Assembly: GCA_028277845.1 (NCBI GenBank)
Contig: JANQFL010000004.1
Coordinates: 1-64,000, forward strand
Source: Sneathiellales bacterium
GTDB taxonomy: Bacteria > Pseudomonadota > Alphaproteobacteria > JANQFL01
DNA: 64,000 nucleotides
Reading direction: 5' to 3'
This document shows, piece by piece, positions 18,778-28,667 of the stretch (position 1 is its first letter; every line of letters starts with the position of its first letter). Made by a program: the position numbers and the translations under genes. The notes under the pieces were generated by a model. The model made no database searches. It saw only the letters and a program-made list of their open reading frames with translations, and was not told the origin of the DNA.

Positions 18778-19246
18778 GGTTTCATTCACGCTCAACGGCC
18801 GTGCCGTACAAGTAACCGTGCCGGTGGATATGAACGTGCTGACCATGCTGCGCGACGAGCTCAACATGACCGGCACCAAATATGCCTGCGGCGAGGGCGA
18901 ATGCGGTGCCTGCACGGTCGACGTGGACGGCGAGACCATCAACTCGTGCCTGATGTACGCCGTCGACTGCGAGGGCCGCGCCATCACGACGATCGAAGGT
19001 CTGCGCACGGCGGACGGGCTCGACCCCATGCAGAAGGCCTTCGTCGACCACGGCGCCATCCAGTGCGGCTTCTGCATGCCCGGCATGATCATGCAGGCCA
19101 AGCACCTGGTGGCCAAGAACCCGAACATGACCGACGACGACCTGCGGCGCGGACTGGAAGGCAATGTCTGCCGCTGCACCGGGTATTACAAAGTCTTCGA
19201 TGCCGTGAAGGACGTCGTCCGTGGCACCGCCGAAGCGGCCGAATAG
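18761..19246 (+). CDS. Molybdenum hydroxylase 2Fe-2S subunit (CoxS-like)
   Basis: A 161-aa iron-sulphur subunit with both cluster-binding sites: the plant-type ferredoxin motif CGEGECGACTV with a downstream Cys (NSCLMY), and the second cluster motif QCGFCMPGMIMQAKHL ... GNVCRCTGYYKVFDAV. This double C-x2-C arrangement is diagnostic for the small subunit of molybdopterin hydroxylases. The length is normal. It overlaps the FAD subunit gene and is followed 34 bp later by the catalytic subunit. Confidence 0.93.
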   Translation: MSLKTEVSFTLNGRAVQVTVPVDMNVLTMLRDELNMTGTKYACGEGECGACTVDVDGETINSCLMYAVDCEGRAITTIEGLRTADGLDPMQKAFVDHGAIQCGFCMPGMIMQAKHLVAKNPNMTDDDLRRGLEGNVCRCTGYYKVFDAVKDVVRGTAEAAE

Positions 19247-19280
19247 AAACTAGAGCCGCCTGCATTCTTAAGGATCAGAC

Positions 19281-21605
19281 ATGACGACCGTGATCGAAAA
19301 AGACAGCATTATCGGCAAGCGCATTCCCAAACCGGACGCGCCCGACAAGGCCGTCGGCCGCACCCGCTACATCAACGACATGGAACTGCCGTTGATGCTG
19401 ATCGGCAAGATCCTGCACACCGACCGGGTGCACGCGACCATCAAGTCCATCGATGTGTCGGCCGCCCGCGCCCTGCCCGGGGTGCACGCCGTTCTGACCG
19501 CCGACGACGTGCCGGAGAGCCTGAAGTTCGGCATCGCCCGCGACAACATCCCGCTCAAGGGCGGCAAGGTGCGCTGCACCCGAGACGAGATCGCCGCCGT
19601 GGCGGCGGAGACCGAGGACATCGCCGACCAGGCGCTGAAGCTGATCAAGGTGGAGTACGAGGACCTGCCCGGCCTGTTCGACGTGCACGAGGCGCTCGAG
19701 GACGACGCGCCGCAGATCCACGACGACCGCCCCGGCAACAAGGGCCTGGCCTACAGCCACCACAGCGGCGACCTGGCGGCGGCGGAAGCCGAGTCCGACA
19801 TCATCCTCGAAAACACCTTCAAGGTGCACTACGTCACCCACTGCTGCATGGGGACGAGTGCCGTCCTGGCCGACTTCGACGCCGACGGCAAGCTGACCAT
19901 CTATTCCCAGACCCAGTATCCCTACAATTTCAAGATGGACCTGGCGCCGGCCCTGAACATCCATCCCGGCGACATCCGCGTCATCCAGCCGCCGGTGGGC
20001 GGCGCCTTCGGGTCGAAGCTGGACGTCTATCCGTTCGAGCCGATCTGCGTGCTGCTGGCCCGGGCGACGCAACGGCCGGTCAAACTGGTGTTCAGCCGCG
20101 AGGAGGAATTCATCAACGCGCCGACCCGCCAGCCGGTGGAAATCCATCTGCGCAGCGGCGTCAAGAAAGACGGCACGATGACGTTCCGCCACGTCAACAG
20201 CCTGTTGAACAACGGCGCCTACACGTCGTGGGGCGCGACCACGCCCTACGTCATGATGCGGACGTTTTCGTCCCACTTCCGCCTTCAGGCGATCAGCTAC
20301 GACGCCCAGGCGGTCTACACCAACAATCCCTATGCCGGTTCGTTCCGTGGCTACGGCAACGTGCAGGCGACCTACTGCACCTCGATCCACGCCGACATGA
20401 TGGCCGAGGCCGTGGGCATGGACCCGATCAGCTTCGGTATCAAGAACGCCCAGGACGAAGGCGAAGTGACGCCCCAGGGCGCGGTGTTGAACGACTGCGT
20501 GTTCGCCGAGCTGCTGAAGATCGCCGGCGAGAAGACCGACTTCGTCAACAAGATGAAGACATACGCCGCCGAGCGCGACAAGCCCGGCCGCATCAAGCGC
20601 GGCATCGGTATCGCCTCGTCGATCCACAACGCCGGCGGCGCCAAGATCCACAAGTCGGACGGCTGCGGCACCATCCTCAAGCTGGACGACTACGCCCGCG
20701 CCACCATCATCACCGGCGCCTCGGAAATCGGCCAGGGCATCGACGCGGTGCTGTGCCAGATCATCTCCGAGGAACTGGGCATCCCGGTCAAGGACGTCAC
20801 GGTGGTCAACAACGACTCGGCCATCGGTCCGTGGGACGTGGGCGTGCACGCCAGCCGCACCACCTTCATTGCCGGCAATTCCGCCCAACGGGCGGCGCGC
20901 CGGGCGAAGGAGCAGATCCTCAACTACGCCGCGTCGCGCGCCAATGTGGGCGCCGGCGAGCTGGATCTGCGCGGCGGTCATGTGGTGCAGTCGAAGGACG
21001 GTGTCTCCGTCGCCAAACTCGACAAAGTGCTGCGCGAGATGCACTTCAAGGAAGACAGCGAACTGGTGATGACCACCGACTATTACGAGCCGCCGAGCGA
21101 GCCGGAAGGCGAGAACCATGTCGGCGACATGTCGGCCGCCTACTCCCACGCCGTGCACGTGGTGGAAGCGGAAATCGACACCGAGACCGGCGTCATCACG
21201 GTGGAGAAGATCACCTCGGTGCAGGACGTCGGCCGCATCGTCAACGAGATGGGCCTGGAGGCCCAGATCGAAGGCGGCATCATCATGGGTCTGGGTTACG
21301 CGCTCAGCGAGGAACTGCAGATCGAAGACGGCTATGTCCGCAATCCCAACTTCCGCGACTACAAAGTGATGACGGCACCGGAAATCCCGGAGATGGAACT
21401 GCATTTCGTCGAAAGCCAGTCGTCCACCGGTCCGTTGGGCGCCAAGGGTATCGCCGAGCTGCCGACCATCGTCATCGCGCCGGCGGTGGCCAACGCGCTC
21501 TACAACGCCACGGGCATCCGCATCTTCAATCCGCCGCTGACGCCGGAGAAGGTCGCCCGCGCCATCTGGGAGCGCGACCAGGGCCATGCTCAGGCCGCTG
21601 AATAA
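19281..21605 (+). CDS. Molybdenum hydroxylase catalytic subunit (xanthine dehydrogenase/CoxL family)
   Basis: A 774-aa molybdopterin-cytosine-dinucleotide subunit. IGKRIPKPDAPDKAVGRTRYINDM opens the a/b hammerhead domain. Moco-contacting stretches include PPVGGAFGSKLDVYP (near 235), the loop YAGSFRGYGNVQATY (near 350) and the catalytic-Glu segment GPLGAKGIAELPTIVIAPA (near 715). The active-site loop is not AYxCSFR or AYRGAGR, so this is not a genuine CO dehydrogenase. It probably hydroxylates a heterocycle or aldehyde feeding the HyuAB step, but this is inference. Confidence 0.9.
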   Translation: MTTVIEKDSIIGKRIPKPDAPDKAVGRTRYINDMELPLMLIGKILHTDRVHATIKSIDVSAARALPGVHAVLTADDVPESLKFGIARDNIPLKGGKVRCTRDEIAAVAAETEDIADQALKLIKVEYEDLPGLFDVHEALEDDAPQIHDDRPGNKGLAYSHHSGDLAAAEAESDIILENTFKVHYVTHCCMGTSAVLADFDADGKLTIYSQTQYPYNFKMDLAPALNIHPGDIRVIQPPVGGAFGSKLDVYPFEPICVLLARATQRPVKLVFSREEEFINAPTRQPVEIHLRSGVKKDGTMTFRHVNSLLNNGAYTSWGATTPYVMMRTFSSHFRLQAISYDAQAVYTNNPYAGSFRGYGNVQATYCTSIHADMMAEAVGMDPISFGIKNAQDEGEVTPQGAVLNDCVFAELLKIAGEKTDFVNKMKTYAAERDKPGRIKRGIGIASSIHNAGGAKIHKSDGCGTILKLDDYARATIITGASEIGQGIDAVLCQIISEELGIPVKDVTVVNNDSAIGPWDVGVHASRTTFIAGNSAQRAARRAKEQILNYAASRANVGAGELDLRGGHVVQSKDGVSVAKLDKVLREMHFKEDSELVMTTDYYEPPSEPEGENHVGDMSAAYSHAVHVVEAEIDTETGVITVEKITSVQDVGRIVNEMGLEAQIEGGIIMGLGYALSEELQIEDGYVRNPNFRDYKVMTAPEIPEMELHFVESQSSTGPLGAKGIAELPTIVIAPAVANALYNATGIRIFNPPLTPEKVARAIWERDQGHAQAAE

Positions 21606-21638
21606 CGAACGCCGAACTGAAGAAGGAACCGCCGCCTT

Positions 21639-22832
21639 ATGAAGAAACGCACCGTCCTGTCGATGGAACAGGCTTTGTCGCTCACCTATGCGACCTTGCG
21701 TTTCGTTCATTTGGGCTGGCGGGTCATCAAGCTGGAGGCGACGCCGGGCCGGCCCGGCGACCTGCCGGGCGATCCCAACCGCTATATCGGTTCCGTCATC
21801 GCGGACGACGACCGGCGCTCCTACTTCATCGCGCCCAATGTCGGCAAGGAAGCGGTCTCGCTCAACCTGAAAAGCGAAGAAGGCCGGGAAGCGGTCAAGC
21901 GCATCATCCGCGAACTGGACGTCGACGTCTTCTGCTGCAACACCCTGCCCGGCCGCTATGAACAGCTGGGCATCGATTACGACACGTTGAAATCGGTCAA
22001 GCCGGACATCATCTGGGCCGGCATTTCGGCCATGGGGCCGGAATACCCCAACACGCCCGGCTACGACCCAGCCATCCAGGCCATGGCAGGCTACATGGAG
22101 GTGACCGGCGAGGAAGACGGTCCGCCAACGCTTTCCGGTATTCCCATGATCGACCTGAAAGCCGGCGACGAAGTGTTCGCCGGTGTGTGCCTGGCCTTGG
22201 CCGAACGGGCGGAGAGCGGCCAGGGCACCCGCATCGACGTCTCCATGCTGCAGGCGGCGTCCTCGTGGCTGATCACTACCCTGCCGCTCCTGGACATGGA
22301 CTGCGGGCCGGAGGAAATTACCCGCTGGGGCAACGCGCACCGTAAGTTTATTCCGACCAACGTCTATCCGGCCAAGGACGGCTTCGTCTACGTCGCCATC
22401 GGCAACGACGTGCAGTGGCAGCGCCTGACCGCCATTCCCAAGTTCGCCGCCGTGGCCCGCGAAAGCCGCAACACCAATGCCGGACGCTACGAGGACCGGG
22501 ACGCTATCTACAAGGAAATCGGCGCGGCGTCGGCGCTCTATTCGGTGGCCGAACTGATGCATGACTTCGCCGAGGCGAAAATTCCCCACGCGCCGATCAA
22601 CGACGTGCCGCAGGTGCGCGATCTGGCCGCTTTGAACACGCGTCTCACCAAAACACGGATGCCCGACGGCCAGGAAATCCGCATGCAGCCCATGGCCGTC
22701 GATTTGGATGACGCGGCGAAAGCCTATTCATTCCCGCCGAAATACAACGAACACACCCATAAAATCCTGCAGGAAGCGGGATATTCCCAGGAGGAATGCG
22801 CCGGTATGAAGGAGGGCGGCATCATCCCCTAA
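21639..22832 (+). CDS. Family III CoA transferase (CaiB/BaiF type)
   Basis: A 397-aa CoA transferase. Typical family III stretches are [16 protein letters not shown] (near 28-43), [64 protein letters not shown], and [23 protein letters not shown] containing the catalytic Asp. It would activate an organic acid to its CoA ester using another CoA ester as donor, feeding the dehydrogenase and the mutase of this cluster. It lies 33 bp behind the molybdenum hydroxylase and 52 bp before the ferredoxin oxidoreductase. Confidence 0.9.
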   Translation: MKKRTVLSMEQALSLTYATLRFVHLGWRVIKLEATPGRPGDLPGDPNRYIGSVIADDDRRSYFIAPNVGKEAVSLNLKSEEGREAVKRIIRELDVDVFCCNTLPGRYEQLGIDYDTLKSVKPDIIWAGISAMGPEYPNTPGYDPAIQAMAGYMEVTGEEDGPPTLSGIPMIDLKAGDEVFAGVCLALAERAESGQGTRIDVSMLQAASSWLITTLPLLDMDCGPEEITRWGNAHRKFIPTNVYPAKDGFVYVAIGNDVQWQRLTAIPKFAAVARESRNTNAGRYEDRDAIYKEIGAASALYSVAELMHDFAEAKIPHAPINDVPQVRDLAALNTRLTKTRMPDGQEIRMQPMAVDLDDAAKAYSFPPKYNEHTHKILQEAGYSQEECAGMKEGGIIP

Positions 22833-22884
22833 GACGGCGCAGCGTCCTGCGGACAAGGTTGGCGACCACTACGAAGGAGCGTGC

Positions 22885-25800
22885 ATGACGCGCAACGACG
22901 TTGGTCTCGACGACAAATACACGGCCCGGGAAGGCACCGTCTTCCTGACCGGCCTGCAGGCATTGGTGCGCCTGCCCATGGCCCAGCGCCGCCGCGACCT
23001 GGCCGCCGGCCTTAATACGGCGGGCTATGTGTCCGGCTATCGCGGCTCCCCGATCGGCCGCTACGACATGGAGTTGTGGCGGGCCGAAGCCTTCCTCAAG
23101 GACCACCACATCCACTTCCAGCCCGGCGTCAACGAGGACCTGGCCGCGACGGCGGCGTGGGGGACGCAGCAGGTGAATTTGCTGCCGGGCGCCAAGTACG
23201 ACGGCGTGTTCTCCATGTGGTACGGCAAGGCGCCGGGCGTCGACCGGTCGGGCGATGCCTTCAAGCACGCCATGATGGCCGGGACGTCCGAGCACGGCGG
23301 CGTCATCGCCATGGCCGCCGACGACCATATGGCGTCGTCCTCCGCGGTCGCCCACGGCAGCGAATACGCCTTCGTCGACGCCATGATGCCGGTGCTCAAT
23401 CCCTCGGGTATCGACGACTTCATCCCCTTCGGACTTTACGGCATCGCCCTGTCGCGTTTCAGCGGCGCCTGGGTCGGCTTCAAGGTGGTCGCCGACACAA
23501 TCGAAAGTTCCGGCACGGTCGATCTGGCATGTGAAACCATGCCCATCGCCGTACCCGAAGCGGAGACCCTGCCGGACGGCGGTCTCAACATCCGGCTGAT
23601 GGATCAGATTCCCGTCGGCGAGCAGCGCCTGTTCGACAAGGTCGAAGCGGCCAAGGCCTTCGCCCGGGTCAATCCGCTCAATCGGGTCGTGCTGGACAGC
23701 CCGCGCCCGAAGCTGGGCATCGCGGCCACCGGGAAGGCTTATTTGGATTTGCGCGAGGCCTTGCGTCTGTTGGGTATCGACAACCGGCGGGCCGCCGACC
23801 TTGGCCTGCGCATCTACAAGATCGGCATGATCTGGCCGTTGGAACCGGACGGTGCGATCCGCTTCGCCGACGGCCTGGACGAAATCCTGGTCATCGAGGA
23901 AAAGCGGCCGCTGGTGGAAAACCAGTTCAAGGAGTTGCTGTACAACCGGTCCGGGCCCAAGCCGCGCGTGACCGGCAAATCCGACGAAACCGGTCGGGCC
24001 TTGCTGCCGCCCCACGGCGGCTTCAGCCCCGAAATGCTGGCCCGCATTCTCGCCGTGCGCATCGGAATCGTGGCCGATGCCCCGGACATCACGGCCCAGG
24101 CTGCTCGGTTCGTGCCGGCGGAACAGCCGGCGGGACGTCCGGATCCTGCAACCAACCGCATGCCCCACTACTGCCCGGGCTGCCCGCACAACACCTCGAC
24201 CCGCGTCCCCGACGGCAGCACGGCCATTGCCGGCGTCGGCTGCCACACCATGGCGGCCTGGCTCAATCCGGATACCAAGACCTATACCCAGATGGGCGGC
24301 GAGGGCGTGACCTGGGTCGGCCGGGCGCCGTTCACCGACATGCCGCACGTATTCCAGAACCTGGGCGACGGCACCTACTTTCATTCCGGCCTGATGGGTA
24401 TCCGCGCCGCCATCGCGGCCAAAGTCAACATCACGTACAAGCTGCTGTACAACGACGCCGTCGCCATGACAGGTGGTCAGCCGACCGACGGTACCCTGAC
24501 CGTGCCCGATCTGACGCGGCAAATCGAATCGGAAGGCGTCACACGCATTGCCGTGGTCAGCGACGATCCGGACAAGTATCCGGTCGGCGCCCGCTTCGCA
24601 TCCGGCGTCACGTTCCATCACCGCGACGACCTTGACGCCGTGCAGCGGGAGTTGCGCGAAATCCCCGGCGTCTCGGTGCTGGTTTACGACCAGACATGCG
24701 CCGCCGAAAAACGCCGGCGGCGCAAGCGCGGCAAGATGGACGACCCGGCCCGCTATGTGTTCATCAACGAAGCGGTCTGCGAAGGCTGCGGGGATTGCGG
24801 CGTCGCCTCCAACTGCCTGGCCGTGGTGCCGGTGGAAACACCGTTCGGCCGCAAACGCGCCATCGACCAGTATGTCTGCAACAAGGACTATTCGTGCCTC
24901 AAGGGCTTCTGCCCGGCGCTGGTCACCGTGGAAGGCGGCGCGGTGAGACGGCCGGAGCTGAAGGACGTGGCCGGCAATGACGATCTGCCGCTGCCCCCAC
25001 CCGTCACCGAGGATGCCCCCTACTCCATTCTTGTCGCCGGCGTCGGCGGTACGGGCGTGGTCACCATCGGCGCCCTGCTCGGCATGGCGGCCCACTTGGA
25101 CGGCAAGGCGTCGACCATCCTCGACATGACCGGACTGTCGCAAAAGGGCGGTGCCGTCTACACCCATATCCGCCTCGCGGGCCGGCGCGAGCAATTGCAC
25201 TCGCCGCGGATCGCCGCGCAGGATGCCGATTTGCTGCTCGCCTGCGACCTGCTGGCCGGCGCCGCGCCCATGGCCCTGGAAAAGCTGCGGGCCGGACGCA
25301 GCGTCGCCGTGGTCAACGACCACAAGACCCTGACAGGCGCATTCGTCAACGACCCCAACTGTGATTTTGCCTCCGCCGGCGTTCGTTCCAGGATCATCAC
25401 GGCAGCGGGCGAAGCGGACAACGTGCACAGCCTGGACGCCGTGCGCATCGCCGCCCGGTTGGTGGGCGATTCCATGGCTTCGAACGTGTTTCTGCTCGGC
25501 TATGCCTTCCAACTGGGCAAGGTACCGGTCAGCGCCGACGCCATCGAACGGGCGATCCGGTTGAACGGTGTCGCCGTCGATCTCAATCTGAATGCCTTCC
25601 GGCTGGGACGGCGTGCGGTCCAAGACCCGCAACACATCGACGAGCAATTAAGCGCCGAGTCGCCGTCTCGACCGCCGGCAACCCTGGCGGAGATGACGGA
25701 ATTCCTGACCGGTTATCAGGATGCCGCCTATGCCGCGAGGCTTCCGGCGCTGATGGACACCGTGTCCAAGGCCGAACAGGACAAGGCACCCGGCCGTTCA

Positions 25801-26325
25801 GGCCTGGCCGATGCCGTTGCACGGGCCTATTTCAAGCTGCTGACCTACAAGGACGAATATGAAGTGGCCCGGCTGCATGCCGATCCGGCGTTCAAGGACC
25901 GGCTCGCCCGGCAGTTCAGCGGCGACTACACGGTCCGCTATCACCTGGCACCACCGTTCCTGAACCGCTCGGGCTCGGACGGCCTTCCCCGCAAGCGGGA
26001 CTACGGTCCCTGGATGGAAACCCTGTTCAGCGCGCTGGCCAAGATGAAGGGGCTGCGTCGCGGACCGCTCGACCCGTTCGGCCGTACCGAAGAACGCCGC
26101 GCCGAACGCCAATTGATCACCGAGTACGAGCGGTTGGTCGGCGACCTGCTGTCCGGCCTGACCCACGACAATCATGCCCTGGCGGTCGAGATCGCCGAAC
26201 TGCCACTGGCGATCCGCGGTTTCGGTCACGTGAAGGACAAGGCCGTGGCCGGTTACAGGCAACGGCTGGATGAACTGGCGGTGCAGTACCGCGCACCATC
26301 CGCCAAGGCCGACGCCGCCGAGTGA
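22885..26325 (+). CDS. Indolepyruvate ferredoxin oxidoreductase family protein, fused subunits
   Basis: A 1146-aa fused 2-oxoacid:ferredoxin oxidoreductase. In order: the pyrimidine-type domain with VSGYRGSPIGRYD (near 50) and HFQPGVNEDLAATAAWGTQQ; the ThDP domain with HYCPGCPHNTSTRVP (near 430) and GGEGVTWVGRAPF; a cysteine-rich region VCEGCGDCGVASNC and CLKGFC (near 630-675); and the gamma domain VAGVGGTGVVTIGALLGMAAHLDGK (near 715). It would oxidatively decarboxylate an aryl or branched 2-oxoacid to its acyl-CoA. It ends directly at the convergent histidine kinase stop (26325/26326) with no spacer. Confidence 0.9.
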   Translation: MTRNDVGLDDKYTAREGTVFLTGLQALVRLPMAQRRRDLAAGLNTAGYVSGYRGSPIGRYDMELWRAEAFLKDHHIHFQPGVNEDLAATAAWGTQQVNLLPGAKYDGVFSMWYGKAPGVDRSGDAFKHAMMAGTSEHGGVIAMAADDHMASSSAVAHGSEYAFVDAMMPVLNPSGIDDFIPFGLYGIALSRFSGAWVGFKVVADTIESSGTVDLACETMPIAVPEAETLPDGGLNIRLMDQIPVGEQRLFDKVEAAKAFARVNPLNRVVLDSPRPKLGIAATGKAYLDLREALRLLGIDNRRAADLGLRIYKIGMIWPLEPDGAIRFADGLDEILVIEEKRPLVENQFKELLYNRSGPKPRVTGKSDETGRALLPPHGGFSPEMLARILAVRIGIVADAPDITAQAARFVPAEQPAGRPDPATNRMPHYCPGCPHNTSTRVPDGSTAIAGVGCHTMAAWLNPDTKTYTQMGGEGVTWVGRAPFTDMPHVFQNLGDGTYFHSGLMGIRAAIAAKVNITYKLLYNDAVAMTGGQPTDGTLTVPDLTRQIESEGVTRIAVVSDDPDKYPVGARFASGVTFHHRDDLDAVQRELREIPGVSVLVYDQTCAAEKRRRRKRGKMDDPARYVFINEAVCEGCGDCGVASNCLAVVPVETPFGRKRAIDQYVCNKDYSCLKGFCPALVTVEGGAVRRPELKDVAGNDDLPLPPPVTEDAPYSILVAGVGGTGVVTIGALLGMAAHLDGKASTILDMTGLSQKGGAVYTHIRLAGRREQLHSPRIAAQDADLLLACDLLAGAAPMALEKLRAGRSVAVVNDHKTLTGAFVNDPNCDFASAGVRSRIITAAGEADNVHSLDAVRIAARLVGDSMASNVFLLGYAFQLGKVPVSADAIERAIRLNGVAVDLNLNAFRLGRRAVQDPQHIDEQLSAESPSRPPATLAEMTEFLTGYQDAAYAARLPALMDTVSKAEQDKAPGRSGLADAVARAYFKLLTYKDEYEVARLHADPAFKDRLARQFSGDYTVRYHLAPPFLNRSGSDGLPRKRDYGPWMETLFSALAKMKGLRRGPLDPFGRTEERRAERQLITEYERLVGDLLSGLTHDNHALAVEIAELPLAIRGFGHVKDKAVAGYRQRLDELAVQYRAPSAKADAAE

Positions 26326-27705
26326 TCAAGCCGCCGCCGCGTCGCCTGTCGGCCGGATACGTTCCGCGGGCAGCGAGAACGTGACCTTGGTGCCGTAGCC
26401 CTCGGCGCTTTCCAGTTTCAGACCGCCGCCGTGCAATTCGCTCAACGATTTGGACAGCGGCAGACCCAGGCCGGTGCCTTCGTGCTCGCGGTTGTAGGAC
26501 CCGTCGATCTGGCTGAACGGTGCCATGGCCAAGGGGATTTCCTCGGGCTTCATGCCGACACCCGTATCGCGCACGACCACGTTCATACCGCCATTGTCGT
26601 CACGCTTGACGGACACGGCGACCTCGCCGCCTTCCGGCGTGAACTTGACGGCGTTGGACAACAGGTTGAGAAGTATCTGCTTCACCTTGCGTTCGTCCGC
26701 CCAAAGGAACGGCAGGCTCTCCTCGGTTTCGACCTTCACTTCCACGCCCTGGCGCGCGGCGCGGTCCTCGACCATGCGGACGCATTGGTTGATGGCGTTG
26801 GGAATGTCGACATCTTCTTCGTACAGCTCGAGTTGGCCGGATTCGATTTTCGCCAGGTCAAGAATGTCATTAATGATGTCCAGCAGATGACGGCCGCTGG
26901 CTTCGATGTCCTTGGCGCAGTCGACGTATTTCTGCTCGCCGAACTTGCCGTAGATCTGGTTGCCGATGATTTCCGAGAATCCGAGGATCGCGTTCAAGGG
27001 CGTGCGCAGTTCGTGGCTCATGTTGGCCAGGAACTCCGACTTGGTGCGGTTGGCGTGTTCCGCCCGGCGCACCAAGTGCGTATTGGACACCCGCAATTTG
27101 ACCGCCTCCACGAAGGCTAGGTAACCGTTGCGCACCGACACCATGACAATACCCATATAGGCCAGCAGGAAGGTGGCGATGAAGACGCCGACCGAACTTT
27201 CCATGGTAATCGTACGGACAAGAACCGGGCCGATCACGGCAAGAACGTAGGCCCCGGCCGCCGCAGGCAAGGGTTGCAGAATTGTCACCGGGCCGGCCGT
27301 GACGGCGGCGACGATGGCGACCAGCAGGACCTGATGGGTCACCGACTGGAGCGGCATGGCGACACAGGCGAAAGCCCCCCAAAGGCCACCGATCAGGACC
27401 GACCACAATATCGCCCGGGTCAACACCTTGTCCCGCACACTGTTGGGTCGTGCCCGGTCGCGGTTCCGCCACCATGTCCGCAATTGCAGTATGGTCGTCG
27501 TGGCGAAGACACACCCCCAGACGAGCAGCATCTCCGCGCCCACCTCATTCCAAAGAAAGACTGCCGTGATCAGGTAAAACAGCAGATTGGAACCCGCCAC
27601 CACAGGGGAAAACCGTACGATCGACGCGATACGCTCCACGTCGGCCTCGCGCCGCAGTTCCGCCTGCAGGGGCTTGGACAGCCAAAGTGAATGCCAATTG
27701 GCCAT
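26326..27705 (-). CDS. Membrane sensor histidine kinase (PdhS/DivJ-like)
   Basis: A 459-aa sensor kinase. The N-terminal half has six hydrophobic segments (for example NLLFYLITAVFLW, AILWSVLIGGLWGAFACVAM, VGVFIATFLLAYMGIVMV). The kinase core follows: HisKA FLANMSHELRTPLNAILGFSEII (phospho-acceptor His near residue 233), N box LLNLLSNAVKFTPEGG, G1 DTGVGM, F box MAPFSQIDG and G2 GTGLGLPLSKSLSELHGG. The PLNAILGFSE consensus is typical of alphaproteobacterial PdhS-type kinases. No response regulator lies next to it, so it is an orphan here. It is monocistronic and convergent with the ferredoxin oxidoreductase gene. Confidence 0.9.
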   Translation of the reverse strand: MANWHSLWLSKPLQAELRREADVERIASIVRFSPVVAGSNLLFYLITAVFLWNEVGAEMLLVWGCVFATTTILQLRTWWRNRDRARPNSVRDKVLTRAILWSVLIGGLWGAFACVAMPLQSVTHQVLLVAIVAAVTAGPVTILQPLPAAAGAYVLAVIGPVLVRTITMESSVGVFIATFLLAYMGIVMVSVRNGYLAFVEAVKLRVSNTHLVRRAEHANRTKSEFLANMSHELRTPLNAILGFSEIIGNQIYGKFGEQKYVDCAKDIEASGRHLLDIINDILDLAKIESGQLELYEEDVDIPNAINQCVRMVEDRAARQGVEVKVETEESLPFLWADERKVKQILLNLLSNAVKFTPEGGEVAVSVKRDDNGGMNVVVRDTGVGMKPEEIPLAMAPFSQIDGSYNREHEGTGLGLPLSKSLSELHGGGLKLESAEGYGTKVTFSLPAERIRPTGDAAAA

Positions 27706-27863
27706 GGATGATCGTCTTGTTCGAAATATCGTTATTCGGTGCGCCGATACCTAATTGCGCACAGGGCCTTTAACATCTCGTAAACGCGCGCATAACTCGA
27801 AAGTCGTAAAACCTCAAATTATGTGGCGACAATGGCGTCGGAACCGGGTGCGATACGCAAATT

Positions 27864-28667
27864 TCAAGATTCCGGCTGCCGCAGCCGGTCGAGGCGCAGC
27901 CGGTGGCGGCCGTCGGTGAGCCGCGCGGCGCCGGCCAGAACGGCGCCCACCGTGCCCAGGCTGGTGCCGCCGGCGATCAGGCACATGACCAGGATCTGGT
28001 ACTTCACCGCCTCGACCGGGTCGGCGCCGGCCAGGATCTGGCCGGTCATCATGCCGGGCAGCGCCACCAGGCCGGTGGCCGACATGGCGTTGATGGTCGG
28101 CATCATGCCCGTGCGGAGGGCGCCGCGCACGGTGGTCTGCATGGCCGTGCGGCGGTCGGCGCCGAGCATCAGCCGCGCCTCCACCGCCGCCCGGTCGCGC
28201 ACCAGGTTGGAGGTCAGGGTATCCAGGCCCAGGCTGATGCCGGTCATGGTATTGCCCAGCACCATGCCGAGAAGCGGCAGGGCGTAGCGCGGGTGGTACC
28301 AGGGTTCGGCGGCGATCTGGGTGGTCAGGGCGAAGATCATGACGATGGTCGAGGCGACCAGGATGCTGGCGCCGCCCAGGCCGTAGGCCCAGAAGCCCGA
28401 TAGACGTCTATGCTGCCGCGCCATCACCTCGCGCGCCGCGAAGCCAACCATGACGGCGGCGACCAGGGTGGTCCACAAGGGCGAAACCAGGGCGAACAAA
28501 GTCTTGAGCACCAGGCCGACCAGCAGCAACTGGGCCACCATGCGCACGGTGGCGATGGTCAGTTGCTTTTCCAGGTTCAGCCGCAGCGCCAGCGACAAGA
28601 TACCGTTGATCACCACCAGCACGGCGGCCAGGGCCAGGTCGAGGTAGGTCAGCGCGATGTAGCTCAT
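27864..28667 (-). CDS. fetB: FetB-type ABC exporter permease
   Basis: A 267-aa integral membrane protein starting at MSYIALTYLDLALAAVLV (ATG 28667, preceded by GGAGGGGGACGT). The track ORF extends 29 codons into the ATPase gene. About six hydrophobic helices are seen. MVLGNTMTGISLGLDTL (near 128) is a hallmark of the UPF0014/FetB family, as is VALPGMMTGQILAGADPVEAVKYQILVM. E. coli FetAB is linked to iron homeostasis and oxidative stress resistance. The start overlaps the FetA stop by 4 nt (ATGA). Confidence 0.88.
   Translation of the reverse strand: MSYIALTYLDLALAAVLVVINGILSLALRLNLEKQLTIATVRMVAQLLLVGLVLKTLFALVSPLWTTLVAAVMVGFAAREVMARQHRRLSGFWAYGLGGASILVASTIVMIFALTTQIAAEPWYHPRYALPLLGMVLGNTMTGISLGLDTLTSNLVRDRAAVEARLMLGADRRTAMQTTVRGALRTGMMPTINAMSATGLVALPGMMTGQILAGADPVEAVKYQILVMCLIAGGTSLGTVGAVLAGAARLTDGRHRLRLDRLRQPES

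Noticed and set aside
19281-21605. Assignment of the Mo hydroxylase as CO dehydrogenase (CoxL)
   Set aside because: The active-site loop is YAGSFRGYGN, not the AYxCSFR of form I CODH; the general hydroxylase family fits better.
19275-22589. 1104-aa ORF on the minus strand
   Set aside because: Antisense shadow of the molybdenum hydroxylase and CoA transferase genes; composition is typical of a codon-bias artefact.
22822-25647. 941-aa ORF on the minus strand
   Set aside because: Antisense shadow of the indolepyruvate ferredoxin oxidoreductase-type gene.
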